Below are positions 51,394 to 59,555 of a stretch of 64,000 nt of DNA, in pieces. Made by a program: the position numbers and the translations under genes. The stretch is from Paramuribaculum sp. GTDB taxonomy: Bacteria; Bacteroidota; Bacteroidia; Bacteroidales; Muribaculaceae. The stretch covers positions 1 to 64,000 of the forward strand of contig JAFLSD010000006.1 in NCBI GenBank assembly GCA_022511125.1, written 5' to 3'. How positions within the stretch are numbered: the first letter of the stretch is position 1; each line of letters opens with the position of its first letter. The notes beneath the pieces were generated by a model that was not told where the DNA came from, searched no databases, and worked only from the letters and a program-made list of their open reading frames with translations.

Positions 51394-52166
51394 TGAAATT
51401 GACTTTTTTAGGCACAGGGACATCAACAGGTGTGCCTCAACTTCGCTGCCGATGCAAAGTATGCACTTCGGACGATATCCGCGACCGAAGATTGCGGACC
51501 TCCGCTCTTATTGAGTTGGAGGGCAAGAATATTCTGATAGATTGCGGTCCGGATTTCAGAGAACAGATGCTACGACAAGGTTCTCCTTCGATCGACGCCG
51601 TTCTGCTCACTCACGAACATTACGACCACACGGGAGGAATCGACGACCTGCGCCCTTACAGCTATGGAGAAAAGCCGCTGTATGTTTACGGGGATAAGCG
51701 GACGACGTCGGAACTGTTGAGGCGCCAGCCATATTGTTTCGGAATGAGCGATTATCCCGGCGTTCCGCAGTTGAGGATCAAAACGATCGGGGATGAAAGG
51801 TTTAAATTGGAGGGGTTTAACGACTTGGAGATAACTCCGCTGATAGTGAGTCACGGCAAACTTGACGTGACAGGCTACCGAATCGGTGGGTTGAGCTATG
51901 TGACCGATTGTCTGACAATGCCCGCGGAAACGTTAGAGAGGCTTAGAGGGTCGGACACATTGGTGATAAACGCATTGCGTTTCAAATCGCACGGTTCGCA
52001 CCAGACCGTCGGTGAAGCTCTCGAAATTATCCGCAAGGTAGAGCCTCGGCAAGCATTTCTGGTTCATGCGAGCCATGACATAGGCCTCTATCGAGAAACT
52101 CAAAAACTTCTTCCCGCCGGTGTGTTTTTGGCATACGACGAGATGAGTGTAGATGTCATGCAATAG
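51393..52166 (+). CDS. MBL-fold metallo-hydrolase, PhnP-like
   Basis: This 257-residue cytoplasmic metallo-beta-lactamase-fold enzyme has metal motif THEHYDHTGG (H74, H76, D78, H79). An N-terminal cysteine cluster C19-x-C21-x2-C24 matches the structural zinc site of PhnP-type phosphodiesterases. LTFLGTGTSTGVPQ is the usual start of the family. PhnP hydrolyses cyclic ribose phosphates; the substrate here is unknown because no phn genes are near. Translation is coupled to the upstream lipoprotein by TAATG. Confidence 0.88.
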   Translation: MKLTFLGTGTSTGVPQLRCRCKVCTSDDIRDRRLRTSALIELEGKNILIDCGPDFREQMLRQGSPSIDAVLLTHEHYDHTGGIDDLRPYSYGEKPLYVYGDKRTTSELLRRQPYCFGMSDYPGVPQLRIKTIGDERFKLEGFNDLEITPLIVSHGKLDVTGYRIGGLSYVTDCLTMPAETLERLRGSDTLVINALRFKSHGSHQTVGEALEIIRKVEPRQAFLVHASHDIGLYRETQKLLPAGVFLAYDEMSVDVMQ

Positions 52167-52285
52167 TTAAATATTATTAAAACCGACATTGCCGAAAAGG
52201 GTGATTTAACTGAAAATGAGGCACAAAGGGTGGGCAACTTTTAGCGTATAGGCCAAATTCGCAGATTGCCCCCGGTATTTGATAT

Positions 52286-52293
52286 TAATTTTG
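52286..52293 (+). promoter_or_regulatory. -7 box of the Sel1-repeat gene
   Basis: TAATTTTG, 38 nt before the ATG at 52332. Confidence 0.5.
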
Positions 52294-52331
52294 CATCGAT
52301 TGAATTTTAAACAGTTTTGATTTTAAGAATT

Positions 52332-53129
52332 ATGGAAAAGAAAGATTTGATGTTTGCAAAAATGAGAAAAACCGTCAGCATGTTGGTTGTGCTGATCGTA
52401 ATGACTTTAACGGCTTCTATTGCCAAAGCGGAGAGCACTCCCCTTTCGATCGATGATGAGATTTCAGTCGTTGATGAGGCGTTGGAAGCTTACTCTGCGG
52501 AGGATTTTGCAAAATGTCGCATGATTTGCGAGCAGAATCCGGAAGATCCTATGTGCCAATATCTGCTCGGAATGATCTATTTTTATGGTTTGGGGACCGA
52601 AGCGAATTTTGAGAAGGGTTTAGAATTGTTCTCGAGGTCCGCTGAAAACGGGAACGATCTTTCGCAGTACTTCATGGGGTCGCTTTACAAGTGGGGTGAT
52701 TTAGTTGAGCAGGATCTGGAGAAAGCTTTCGACTTGTTCAGCCGTTCAGCGGCTCAAGGTTATGCGCGTAGTCAATATGCCGTAGCTGTGATGTATCATT
52801 TCGGTCAGGGTGTTGAGAAAGATGTGGAAGAAGCGATCAGGTGGTATGAGATGGCTTCGGAACAGGAAGACGGTGACGCTCAGCTAAATTTGGGGATAAT
52901 CTATTTTACGGGGGAAGGTGCAGAACAGAATTACACTGAAGCAGCGACATTATTTCATAAAGCGAGCAGCCACGGCAACGGTCAGGCTTCCTGCCTTTTG
53001 GGTATGATGTTCGAGGATGGATTGGGAGTTCCGAAAGACTGGGAAATGGCCGAGGTATGGTACAATATCGCGTTGGAACAGGGATATGAGGATGCTCGCG
53101 AACTGTTGGACAACCTCTTGAACCAATAA
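52332..53129 (+). CDS. Secreted Sel1-repeat (SLR) protein
   Basis: This 265-residue protein has a signal peptide ending near SIAKAES. About five Sel1-like TPR units of 36 residues follow, each with A/G-x2-Y-x-L-G and G-x-G-V pattern: CQYLLGMIYFYGLGTEANFE, SQYFMGSLYKWG, SQYAVAVMYHFGQGVEKD, AQLNLGIIYFTGEGAEQNY and ASCLLGMMFEDGLGVPKD. Sel1 proteins act as scaffolds for protein complexes. The ATG at 52332 is chosen over an in-frame TTG at 52317. Partners are unknown; it stands alone. Confidence 0.82.
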   Translation: MEKKDLMFAKMRKTVSMLVVLIVMTLTASIAKAESTPLSIDDEISVVDEALEAYSAEDFAKCRMICEQNPEDPMCQYLLGMIYFYGLGTEANFEKGLELFSRSAENGNDLSQYFMGSLYKWGDLVEQDLEKAFDLFSRSAAQGYARSQYAVAVMYHFGQGVEKDVEEAIRWYEMASEQEDGDAQLNLGIIYFTGEGAEQNYTEAATLFHKASSHGNGQASCLLGMMFEDGLGVPKDWEMAEVWYNIALEQGYEDARELLDNLLNQ

Positions 53130-53192
53130 TCCGCAGTAATCCTATTTAGCAATGAATTTCGATAATTGTTTTAATCCGACAGCTGATTGGGA

Positions 53193-54560
53193 TTATGCAG
53201 CGAAGGCAATGAGAAGAGCCGTGCTGATAAGCATGTAGATCAGCATACCGATGATGTCGTTAGTAATCGAAATGAACGGTCCGGTGGCCAATGCGGGGTC
53301 TATTTTAAGTTTTTCGAGGGTCAGCGGGACGAAAGTTCCGAAAACCGAAGCAAAAAGGACAACAGACATCAGCGAGAGAGAGACGGCGATAGTAGTAGTC
53401 TGATGGCCGGGACCCAGTTTGAAAAAGTTGTAGATGAAAACCAGCAACGATATGATGCATCCGTTGATCAATCCCACTCCGAGTTCTTTGAGCAGCTGCC
53501 GTCCGCTGTTTTTGATATCAAGGCTACCGTTGGCGAGTCCTTGCACGACAATAGCCGAAGATTGGGTGCCGACGTTTCCTCCGGTACCTCCGATGAGAGG
53601 GATGAAAAGCGCTAATGTTGGATCGACCACGATTCCGCTTTCGAAGTTACCGAGTATAAGAGAGTTTCCGATACCACCGAGCATTCCAATAAGCAGCCAT
53701 GGCAAGCGTGCTTTTGTCTGTGTGAACAGGGTGTCGTCGGTTTCAACGTCGGCGGTAAGACCTGATGCGAGCTGATAGTCACGTTCGGTAGATTCACGCA
53801 CCTGATCCATGACATCGTCGAAAGTGATACGTCCGACCAACCGTCCGATAGTGTCGACAACCGGCATAGCCACGAGGTCGTATTTTTCAAAGTCAATAGC
53901 CACTTCGTCGATAGGTGTGTCGGTCTTGACAGAGGCGGGATTTTCGTCCATCACGTTCTTTATTTTCGAAACGGAGGGATGCGTGATGAGTGTTTTCAGG
54001 GGGAGGATTCCTTTTAGCCTGTATTCGTTGTCGACAACATAAACGTTGTAGATTTCGTCCATTTCCTCAGCCTGCATTCTCATCTGACGAATACATTCGG
54101 GCATACTCCAGTTTTCGTTGACCACGACCATCTCCGTACCCATCAGACCGCCGGCAGTATCGTCGTCGTATTTGAGAAGGTCGATGATGTCCCCAGCCTG
54201 CTCCACGTCGTCGATATGCGACAGGATTTCGTCGCGGTCGTCTTCGTCGAGTTCCTGAATGATGTCTACGGCATCGTCGGTGTCGAGGTGTTCGATGAAT
54301 TGCTTGGCGATTTCCTCGGCGGGCATGTTGCTGAGGAGCTTCTTTCGATCATCCTCGTCAAGCTCCATGAGCACATCTGCAGCGACATCGTCGGACAAGA
54401 GCTGGTAGAGGAATTCAGCCTCGTCGAGATCGAGTTCCTGATACAACTCCGCGATATCTGCGGGGTGGAGGTCTTCAAGTTCTCTGACAGCAGCCTCGCG
54501 GTCGCGTTGCTCAATAATGGAACGTATATGTTCGAGGTATTCCGGAGTATATTCTTTCAT
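53193..54560 (-). CDS. mgtE: Magnesium transporter MgtE
   Basis: This 455-residue protein has the MgtE plan: an N-terminal superhelical domain (to about 130, with HPADIAELYQELD), a tandem CBS domain (about 135-255), then a plug helix and five membrane spans with the pore region PLIGGTGGNVGTQSS. It mediates Mg2+ uptake gated by cytosolic Mg2+. It overlaps the rsmA gene by 1 nt and forms an operon pepD-rsmA-mgtE on the minus strand. Confidence 0.95.
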   Translation of the reverse strand: MKEYTPEYLEHIRSIIEQRDREAAVRELEDLHPADIAELYQELDLDEAEFLYQLLSDDVAADVLMELDEDDRKKLLSNMPAEEIAKQFIEHLDTDDAVDIIQELDEDDRDEILSHIDDVEQAGDIIDLLKYDDDTAGGLMGTEMVVVNENWSMPECIRQMRMQAEEMDEIYNVYVVDNEYRLKGILPLKTLITHPSVSKIKNVMDENPASVKTDTPIDEVAIDFEKYDLVAMPVVDTIGRLVGRITFDDVMDQVRESTERDYQLASGLTADVETDDTLFTQTKARLPWLLIGMLGGIGNSLILGNFESGIVVDPTLALFIPLIGGTGGNVGTQSSAIVVQGLANGSLDIKNSGRQLLKELGVGLINGCIISLLVFIYNFFKLGPGHQTTTIAVSLSLMSVVLFASVFGTFVPLTLEKLKIDPALATGPFISITNDIIGMLIYMLISTALLIAFAA

Positions 54561-55357
54561 CAGTCTATCGTTTTATTCCTGAGAGAGGATATAAGATTGG
54601 TAAGGTCGATGAACCGAGCTACACTAAGCTGCTCGGGTCGGAGCGCAAATACGGGAATGTCGGGCAACGTCACCTCCTTGGGTAGAAGGGATCGGATGGA
54701 ATTTCGGAGCGTTTTGCGCCGCTGTCCGAAGGTAGTCTTGACAATTGTTCGGAACAGCTTTTCGTCACAGCCCAGGTCAACCCGTGAGTTTCTGACGAGC
54801 TTCACCACTCCGCTCCTCACTTTGGGCGGTGGATTGAACACATGAGGTTCGACGGTAAAGAGATAGCTGACATCGTACCATGCCTGCAGGAAAACGCTGA
54901 GTATTCCCCTTGCCTTAGTTCCTTCGGTGGCAGCGAGTCTTTCCGCCACCTCTTTCTGAAGCATTCCCGAACAACATTCTACCCTATCCTTATAGTCAAG
55001 GATGTGGAAGAAAATCTGGGAAGATATATTGTAAGGATAATTTCCTATCACACACATCTTCCTGTCGGGGAACACCTCGTTCAGGTCCATTTCGAGAAAA
55101 TCGCCTTCGATAATAGGTCCGTCGGCTAATGCCGGGAAATGTTCCTTCAGGTATCCGACACTTTCCGAGTCGATTTCGGCAACTTTCACTTCATGCCCTT
55201 CTGCAAGAAGATATTTAGTGAGAACTCCCATGCCGGGACCGACCTCAAGAACCGGCAGACCCCTGAAATCCTTCAGGGTGTCCGCTATTCTTGAAGCTAT
55301 GGTCTCGTCTTTAAGAAAATGCTGTCCTAAACTTTTCTTAGGCTTGACATTGTTCAT
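54560..55357 (-). CDS. rsmA: 16S rRNA adenine(1518/1519) dimethyltransferase
   Basis: This 265-residue methyltransferase dimethylates two adenines near the 3' end of 16S rRNA. It has KKSLGQHFLKD at the N-terminus, the SAM-binding LEVGPGMGVLT, the EIDSESVG acidic strand and the catalytic NYPYNISS motif. Length is normal. It lies between pepD (18 nt upstream) and mgtE (1-nt overlap). Confidence 0.96.
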   Translation of the reverse strand: MNNVKPKKSLGQHFLKDETIASRIADTLKDFRGLPVLEVGPGMGVLTKYLLAEGHEVKVAEIDSESVGYLKEHFPALADGPIIEGDFLEMDLNEVFPDRKMCVIGNYPYNISSQIFFHILDYKDRVECCSGMLQKEVAERLAATEGTKARGILSVFLQAWYDVSYLFTVEPHVFNPPPKVRSGVVKLVRNSRVDLGCDEKLFRTIVKTTFGQRRKTLRNSIRSLLPKEVTLPDIPVFALRPEQLSVARFIDLTNLISSLRNKTID

Positions 55358-55375
55358 GGGAGATACAGGGGATTT

Positions 55376-56836
55376 TTATTTTTTAGATTCGGCCACCTTG
55401 GTGAGTGTGCGCTTAAGCTGCTGATAGAAGCGTTCGACAGCGGGGATATGCATTTTCTCCGATGGGGAATGGACGCCTCTCAGCGTCGGACCGAAGGACA
55501 CCATGTCGAGATGGGGGAACTTTTCGAGGAATAGTCCGCATTCCAATCCGGCGTGTATTCCTTTGATAGCGGGTTTGATGCCGTAGAGCTCTTCGTAGGC
55601 TTCGCTTGCCAACTTCATGATGGGCGAATCGAGATTGGGCTGCCAACCGGGATATCCATCACCATGTTCGACTTTGGCTCCCGCGAGGAGGAAGAGTGCT
55701 TCCACCTGATTGGCGATGTCCCATTTGCGGCTGTCGACAGAACTGCGCTGGCTCGTAGTGACAATAATCTGATTGTCGCCTTTCATTTTCACCGAAGCGA
55801 GATTGGTCGATGTCTCAACGAGCCCTTCCATTACGCGGCTCATGGAAATCACTCCATGAGGAGCGCTATAGAGCGCGCGAATCAGATTGATGGAGGTCTG
55901 CGAGTCGATGCAATATTCGGGCTGAGCGACGCTTTCCATCGTGATTTCGAGAGTCGGTTCAAGATCGCGGTATTCGTTTTCGATTTCCGCAATGAAATGA
56001 TTGAGGGCTACGCGCACTTTTTCTTTCTTGGATGTATGAACACCGATCACAGCGTGAGCAGCGCGAGGGATAGCGTTGCGAAGATTACCTCCGTCGATCT
56101 CGCAAACGGCTATTTCATATTTCTTCGAGAGGTCGAAGATGAAACGAGCAAGGAGTTTGTTGGCATTAGCGCGTCCGAGATGAATGTCGCCTCCCGAATG
56201 TCCTCCCTGACCTTTGGCGATGTCGATTTTGAAATAAGTGAAATCTTTGGGCGCGAACGAGCGATGATAATTGAAAGTGCAGACCGTATCCACACCACCG
56301 GCACATCCGACGAAAATTTCGGCGTCGTCCTCTGAGTCGAGATTGAGTAGAATCGATCCGCTGATCATACCTTCTCCAAGTTCGAAGGCTCCCGTCATTC
56401 CAGTTTCTTCGTCGACAGTAATCAAAGCTTCGAGAGGACCGTGAACGAGGTCGGGTTCTGTCATAGCAGCAAGAGCTGCAGCGACTCCAATTCCGTTGTC
56501 GGCTCCGAGCGTAGTACCTTCAGCTCTGACCCACTCTCCATCGACCACAGTTTTGATGGGAGTATTTTCGAAATCGAACGATTTGTCATTGCTTTCGCAC
56601 ACCATATCCATGTGGCCCTGCAAGATGACAGTAGGAGCGTTTTCATAGCCGGGCGTAGCAGGTTTCTTTATCACTACGTTTCCGATTTTATCTGTTTTCG
56701 CATCCAGATTATGCTTTTTAGCAAAATCGAGCAGATAACGGCGGATTTTTTCTTCTTTCTTAGAGGGACGCGGCACCTGGGTAATTTCATCGAAAATTTC
56801 CATCACGCGTTTCGGTTCAAGTTCTTTAACTGTCAT
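55376..56836 (-). CDS. pepD: Aminoacyl-histidine dipeptidase (PepD, M20C)
   Basis: This 486-residue zinc peptidase cleaves Xaa-His and other dipeptides in the cytoplasm. Metal ligands are visible: H75 and D77 in QGHMDMVCE, D113 in LGADNGIGVA and the catalytic E143/E144 in DEETGMTG. A lid/dimerisation domain follows. First gene of the pepD-rsmA-mgtE unit. Peptide use suits an asaccharolytic or mixed gut lifestyle. Confidence 0.95.
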   Translation of the reverse strand: MTVKELEPKRVMEIFDEITQVPRPSKKEEKIRRYLLDFAKKHNLDAKTDKIGNVVIKKPATPGYENAPTVILQGHMDMVCESNDKSFDFENTPIKTVVDGEWVRAEGTTLGADNGIGVAAALAAMTEPDLVHGPLEALITVDEETGMTGAFELGEGMISGSILLNLDSEDDAEIFVGCAGGVDTVCTFNYHRSFAPKDFTYFKIDIAKGQGGHSGGDIHLGRANANKLLARFIFDLSKKYEIAVCEIDGGNLRNAIPRAAHAVIGVHTSKKEKVRVALNHFIAEIENEYRDLEPTLEITMESVAQPEYCIDSQTSINLIRALYSAPHGVISMSRVMEGLVETSTNLASVKMKGDNQIIVTTSQRSSVDSRKWDIANQVEALFLLAGAKVEHGDGYPGWQPNLDSPIMKLASEAYEELYGIKPAIKGIHAGLECGLFLEKFPHLDMVSFGPTLRGVHSPSEKMHIPAVERFYQQLKRTLTKVAESKK

Positions 56837-56978
56837 ATCCGTATATTTAGATTATTAAATTAAAATTAGTGCATAAGATTAGGGGCTCGCAAAATGAAAT
56901 AATGTTAAATTTTCATTAAAGAGCACCCTAAATTACAAAATAAAATTGATACATTGCAAAAAATATAGATACCTTTCC

Positions 56979-56986
56979 TATATTTG
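56979..56986 (+). promoter_or_regulatory. -7 box of the OmpH-like gene
   Basis: TATATTTG with ATTG at 56953-56956 (22-bp spacer, slightly long). The leader to the ATG at 57065 is about 75 nt. Confidence 0.55.
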
Positions 56987-57064
56987 CACTGCAAAAACGA
57001 AAACAACCCTGCGTAAGGGTAATGAAACGCGAAACAAAAAACAGAAAAAACAATAGTAAACCAA

Positions 57065-57676
57065 ATGAAAAAAACGGCATTCTCGTTAGTGCTCCTCTTA
57101 GGTATGGCAGCCTTTTCATGTTCGGATAACTCCGGCAACGGAAAAAGTTCGGAAAGCAAATCTCCCGCATCTTCCACAAGCACAAACAGCGATGAAAGTA
57201 CGCCCACCAGTCTGAATATCCGTTATATCGACATGGATTCAGTGGCAGCGAAATATAATTTTGCTCTCGATCTTCAGGAAATGACAATCCGCGCTTACAG
57301 TAAACTTCAGAACGCAGGTCAAGGGCGCGAAGCAGAAATCAACAAGTTAGGCCAGCAGATCGAAGAAAAGATGCGCAACAACGGTTATCTATCGCAGGAA
57401 TCATACGATGCCGACGTGGCCAAACTCAACAAGATGCAGCAGGACGCACAGACTTACTTAGGTAATCTTCAGCGTCAGTCGGAGCAGGAAATAGCCGCGC
57501 AGCAACAGCAGCTTGCCGACTCGATCGAGTCGTTCATCAAGGACTATAACAAGACCCGCGGTTACGACGCAATACTTTACAAAGCAGCCGGCGCTTACTT
57601 CAATCCCGCATTGGATATCACCGAAGAAGTGATCGAAGGCCTCAACGCCCGCTACAACAAAGTAGAGAAAAAATAA
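57065..57676 (+). CDS. OmpH/Skp-family lipoprotein
   Basis: This 203-residue protein has lipobox C19 (AFSCSDN), then a Ser/Thr-rich linker to about 48. The OmpH/Skp core follows: IRYIDMDSVAAKYNFALDLQ, long coiled-coil helices rich in Gln, and DYNKTRGYDAILYKAAGAYF with ALDITEEVIEGLNARY at the end. Skp is a periplasmic chaperone for outer-membrane proteins; a lipid-anchored form with a linker is common in Bacteroidetes. A strong terminator follows 20 nt after the stop. Confidence 0.87.
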   Translation: MKKTAFSLVLLLGMAAFSCSDNSGNGKSSESKSPASSTSTNSDESTPTSLNIRYIDMDSVAAKYNFALDLQEMTIRAYSKLQNAGQGREAEINKLGQQIEEKMRNNGYLSQESYDADVAKLNKMQQDAQTYLGNLQRQSEQEIAAQQQQLADSIESFIKDYNKTRGYDAILYKAAGAYFNPALDITEEVIEGLNARYNKVEKK

Positions 57677-57695
57677 ACAGAACAAAACTCATTTT

Positions 57696-57733
57696 CGGCA
57701 AGCCGGACGAAATGTCCCGCTTGCCGTTTTTTT
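57696..57733 (+). terminator. Strong terminator between the OmpH-like and glycosyltransferase genes
   Basis: Thirteen-bp stem with one mismatch (57696-57708 / 57714-57726) followed by seven T. The start codon of the next gene lies only 7 nt after the T-tract. Confidence 0.9.
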
Positions 57734-57739
57734 AACCCC

Positions 57740-58735
57740 ATGGAAAACGCCAGCCAACAAAGCCTGATCAGCATAGTGATTCCAGTATTGAACCGCGAAG
57801 CACTACTGCCCCGCACTTTGGACTCGATTTTGAATCAGACTTTGCGCCCTTTCGATGTAATATTGGTGGATAACGGCTCGGACGACGGCAGCCTCGCGTT
57901 GATGGAAAGCCGGGCAATAAGGCTCAACGAGGCAGGGATAAAAACCAAAGTCATAATCGAAAAGCGGCGAGGACAAAGCTCGGCACGGAACGCAGGACTC
58001 CGTGAGGTTAGAACCCCTTATGTGATGTGGTTCGATTCGGACGACGAAATGGAACATGACCATTTGAGAACAATTCAGGAAGAACTCATAGCACATCCGG
58101 AGACGGATCTGATGTGGTTCGACATTAAAACTCTCGATGACGACGGATGGTCGGAAACAATAGCCGTGGACGATTCCGATCTTATCCGCGGGCATCTCCT
58201 CCATTCGACACTCGCCAACGCCCGCTATGTTGTGAAGACAAAGTTGGTAAGCGAATTAGGTGGCTTCGACGAATCGCTGAATGCCTGGGAAGATGTTGAG
58301 TTGGGTACTCGCCTGCTCTGTGCGGCTGAAAACGGTAGGAAATTCCGGCGCGAACCGATGGTCATCGTTCATCCGCACGCCGATTCAGTTACGGGAAGTA
58401 GATTTTCCGACAAATCGTCGACATTAGAATCGGCATTGGATCTATGTGAGAACGCTTTGCGGCGCTACGGCCGAGAAGATGACACGATATGGGTGGACGT
58501 AAGACGAATGATACTTTCAGGGCTTTACGCTAAGGAGGGGAACAGAAGCCTATCCACACGCCTTTCGGACAAAGTGTTAGACAGGACAAAGAGCGCACGC
58601 AACAGAATAGCCTTAGGTTTCGTCCGCGACACCGTGGCCTACTTCGGTCGCGGAGGCAGCACTATTGCCAAAGCCCTAATCGGGGTTAAAGGAGGAGAAA
58701 AAGAAGGGCGTAAAGGAACATCGAGAGGGCTGTAA
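57740..58735 (+). CDS. Family 2 glycosyltransferase
   Basis: This 331-residue protein has the GT-A fold of GT2: SIVIPVLNREALLPRTLDSI at the N-terminus, GQSSARNAGL, the metal-binding DxD as WFDSDDEM, and GGFDESLNAWEDVELGTRL in the acceptor region. It has no membrane span. Donor and acceptor are unknown; there is no polysaccharide cluster nearby. The ATG is 7 nt past a strong terminator and no TAnnTTTG box fits between, so expression probably depends on read-through. The 3' end overlaps convergent menA by 50 nt. Confidence 0.88.
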   Translation: MENASQQSLISIVIPVLNREALLPRTLDSILNQTLRPFDVILVDNGSDDGSLALMESRAIRLNEAGIKTKVIIEKRRGQSSARNAGLREVRTPYVMWFDSDDEMEHDHLRTIQEELIAHPETDLMWFDIKTLDDDGWSETIAVDDSDLIRGHLLHSTLANARYVVKTKLVSELGGFDESLNAWEDVELGTRLLCAAENGRKFRREPMVIVHPHADSVTGSRFSDKSSTLESALDLCENALRRYGREDDTIWVDVRRMILSGLYAKEGNRSLSTRLSDKVLDRTKSARNRIALGFVRDTVAYFGRGGSTIAKALIGVKGGEKEGRKGTSRGL

Positions 58736-59555
58736 GACCGAGCAAAGGAGTGAGTCGACGGCCTGAAAGGCGTGTCATTGCTACGGGTACAGCCATAAGC
58801 GGCAACAGGAATAAGGCGGGTATCCACGTGAATCCGAGCACCGACCACTGACTCCACATCAGGACAATGGCCAAAATAGCATTGAGAGCATAAAGAAAAG
58901 GCATAGAACGGGCTCCGAGCAGAACCGAAAGGGTATGTTTGCCTACGGCGCGGTCGTCGTCAGTGTCGCGATAGTTGTTAACGACAAGAACGTTTGCTCC
59001 CAACAGACCGACAGAAAGCGATCCAAGCACTACTTCAGTGGAAAAGTGATGGCCGAGTACGAGATAGATTCCGTTGACCGGAATAATGCCGTAGAAAACA
59101 ACGACAGCCACTTCGCCGAGTCCGTGACGCGACAGGGGCCAAGGTCCTGCGCTATAGGCGTAGACACCGAGAGCTATGGCAATACCGACGGGAATGAGCC
59201 ACCAGCCTGCGAAGGGCACGACACATAGCCCTAACAGGCAGGCTGCCGCGAGGGTTATGAACGTGGCGCGTTTCATGGCGCGGGGAGTGATATCGCCTTC
59301 TGTCACCCCTCTGCGCGGGCCTTCACGTCCGGGTCGGTCGAGCCCGTCGACAAAATCATAGTATTCATTAGCGAAATTCGAGGCTATCTGGGCGAGCACG
59401 GCGAAGAGTAGACAAAGTAGAGCCGGCAACCATGAAAAAACCGAGGCTTTGACGGCATAAGCTATTCCAAGCGTGGCGCCGGCGAGAGAAACCGGGAGCG
59501 TTCGCAAACGCATTGCCTCCACCCATGCGGCAATTTTACTTCTCTGCTTCACCAT
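58686..59555 (-). CDS. menA: 1,4-dihydroxy-2-naphthoate polyprenyltransferase
   Basis: This 289-residue UbiA-family membrane enzyme prenylates DHNA in menaquinone synthesis. The first Asp-rich motif is NFANEYYDFVDGLDRPGREG and the second is NNYRDTDDDRAVGK. About eight membrane spans are visible. Its start lies 20 nt inside the end of the upstream AAA/DUF4435 gene, so it is translationally coupled to it. Menaquinone fits the fumarate-respiring metabolism suggested by dcuB. Confidence 0.94.
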   Translation of the reverse strand: MVKQRSKIAAWVEAMRLRTLPVSLAGATLGIAYAVKASVFSWLPALLCLLFAVLAQIASNFANEYYDFVDGLDRPGREGPRRGVTEGDITPRAMKRATFITLAAACLLGLCVVPFAGWWLIPVGIAIALGVYAYSAGPWPLSRHGLGEVAVVVFYGIIPVNGIYLVLGHHFSTEVVLGSLSVGLLGANVLVVNNYRDTDDDRAVGKHTLSVLLGARSMPFLYALNAILAIVLMWSQWSVLGFTWIPALFLLPLMAVPVAMTRLSGRRLTPLLGLTALSMFLYALLFLLL

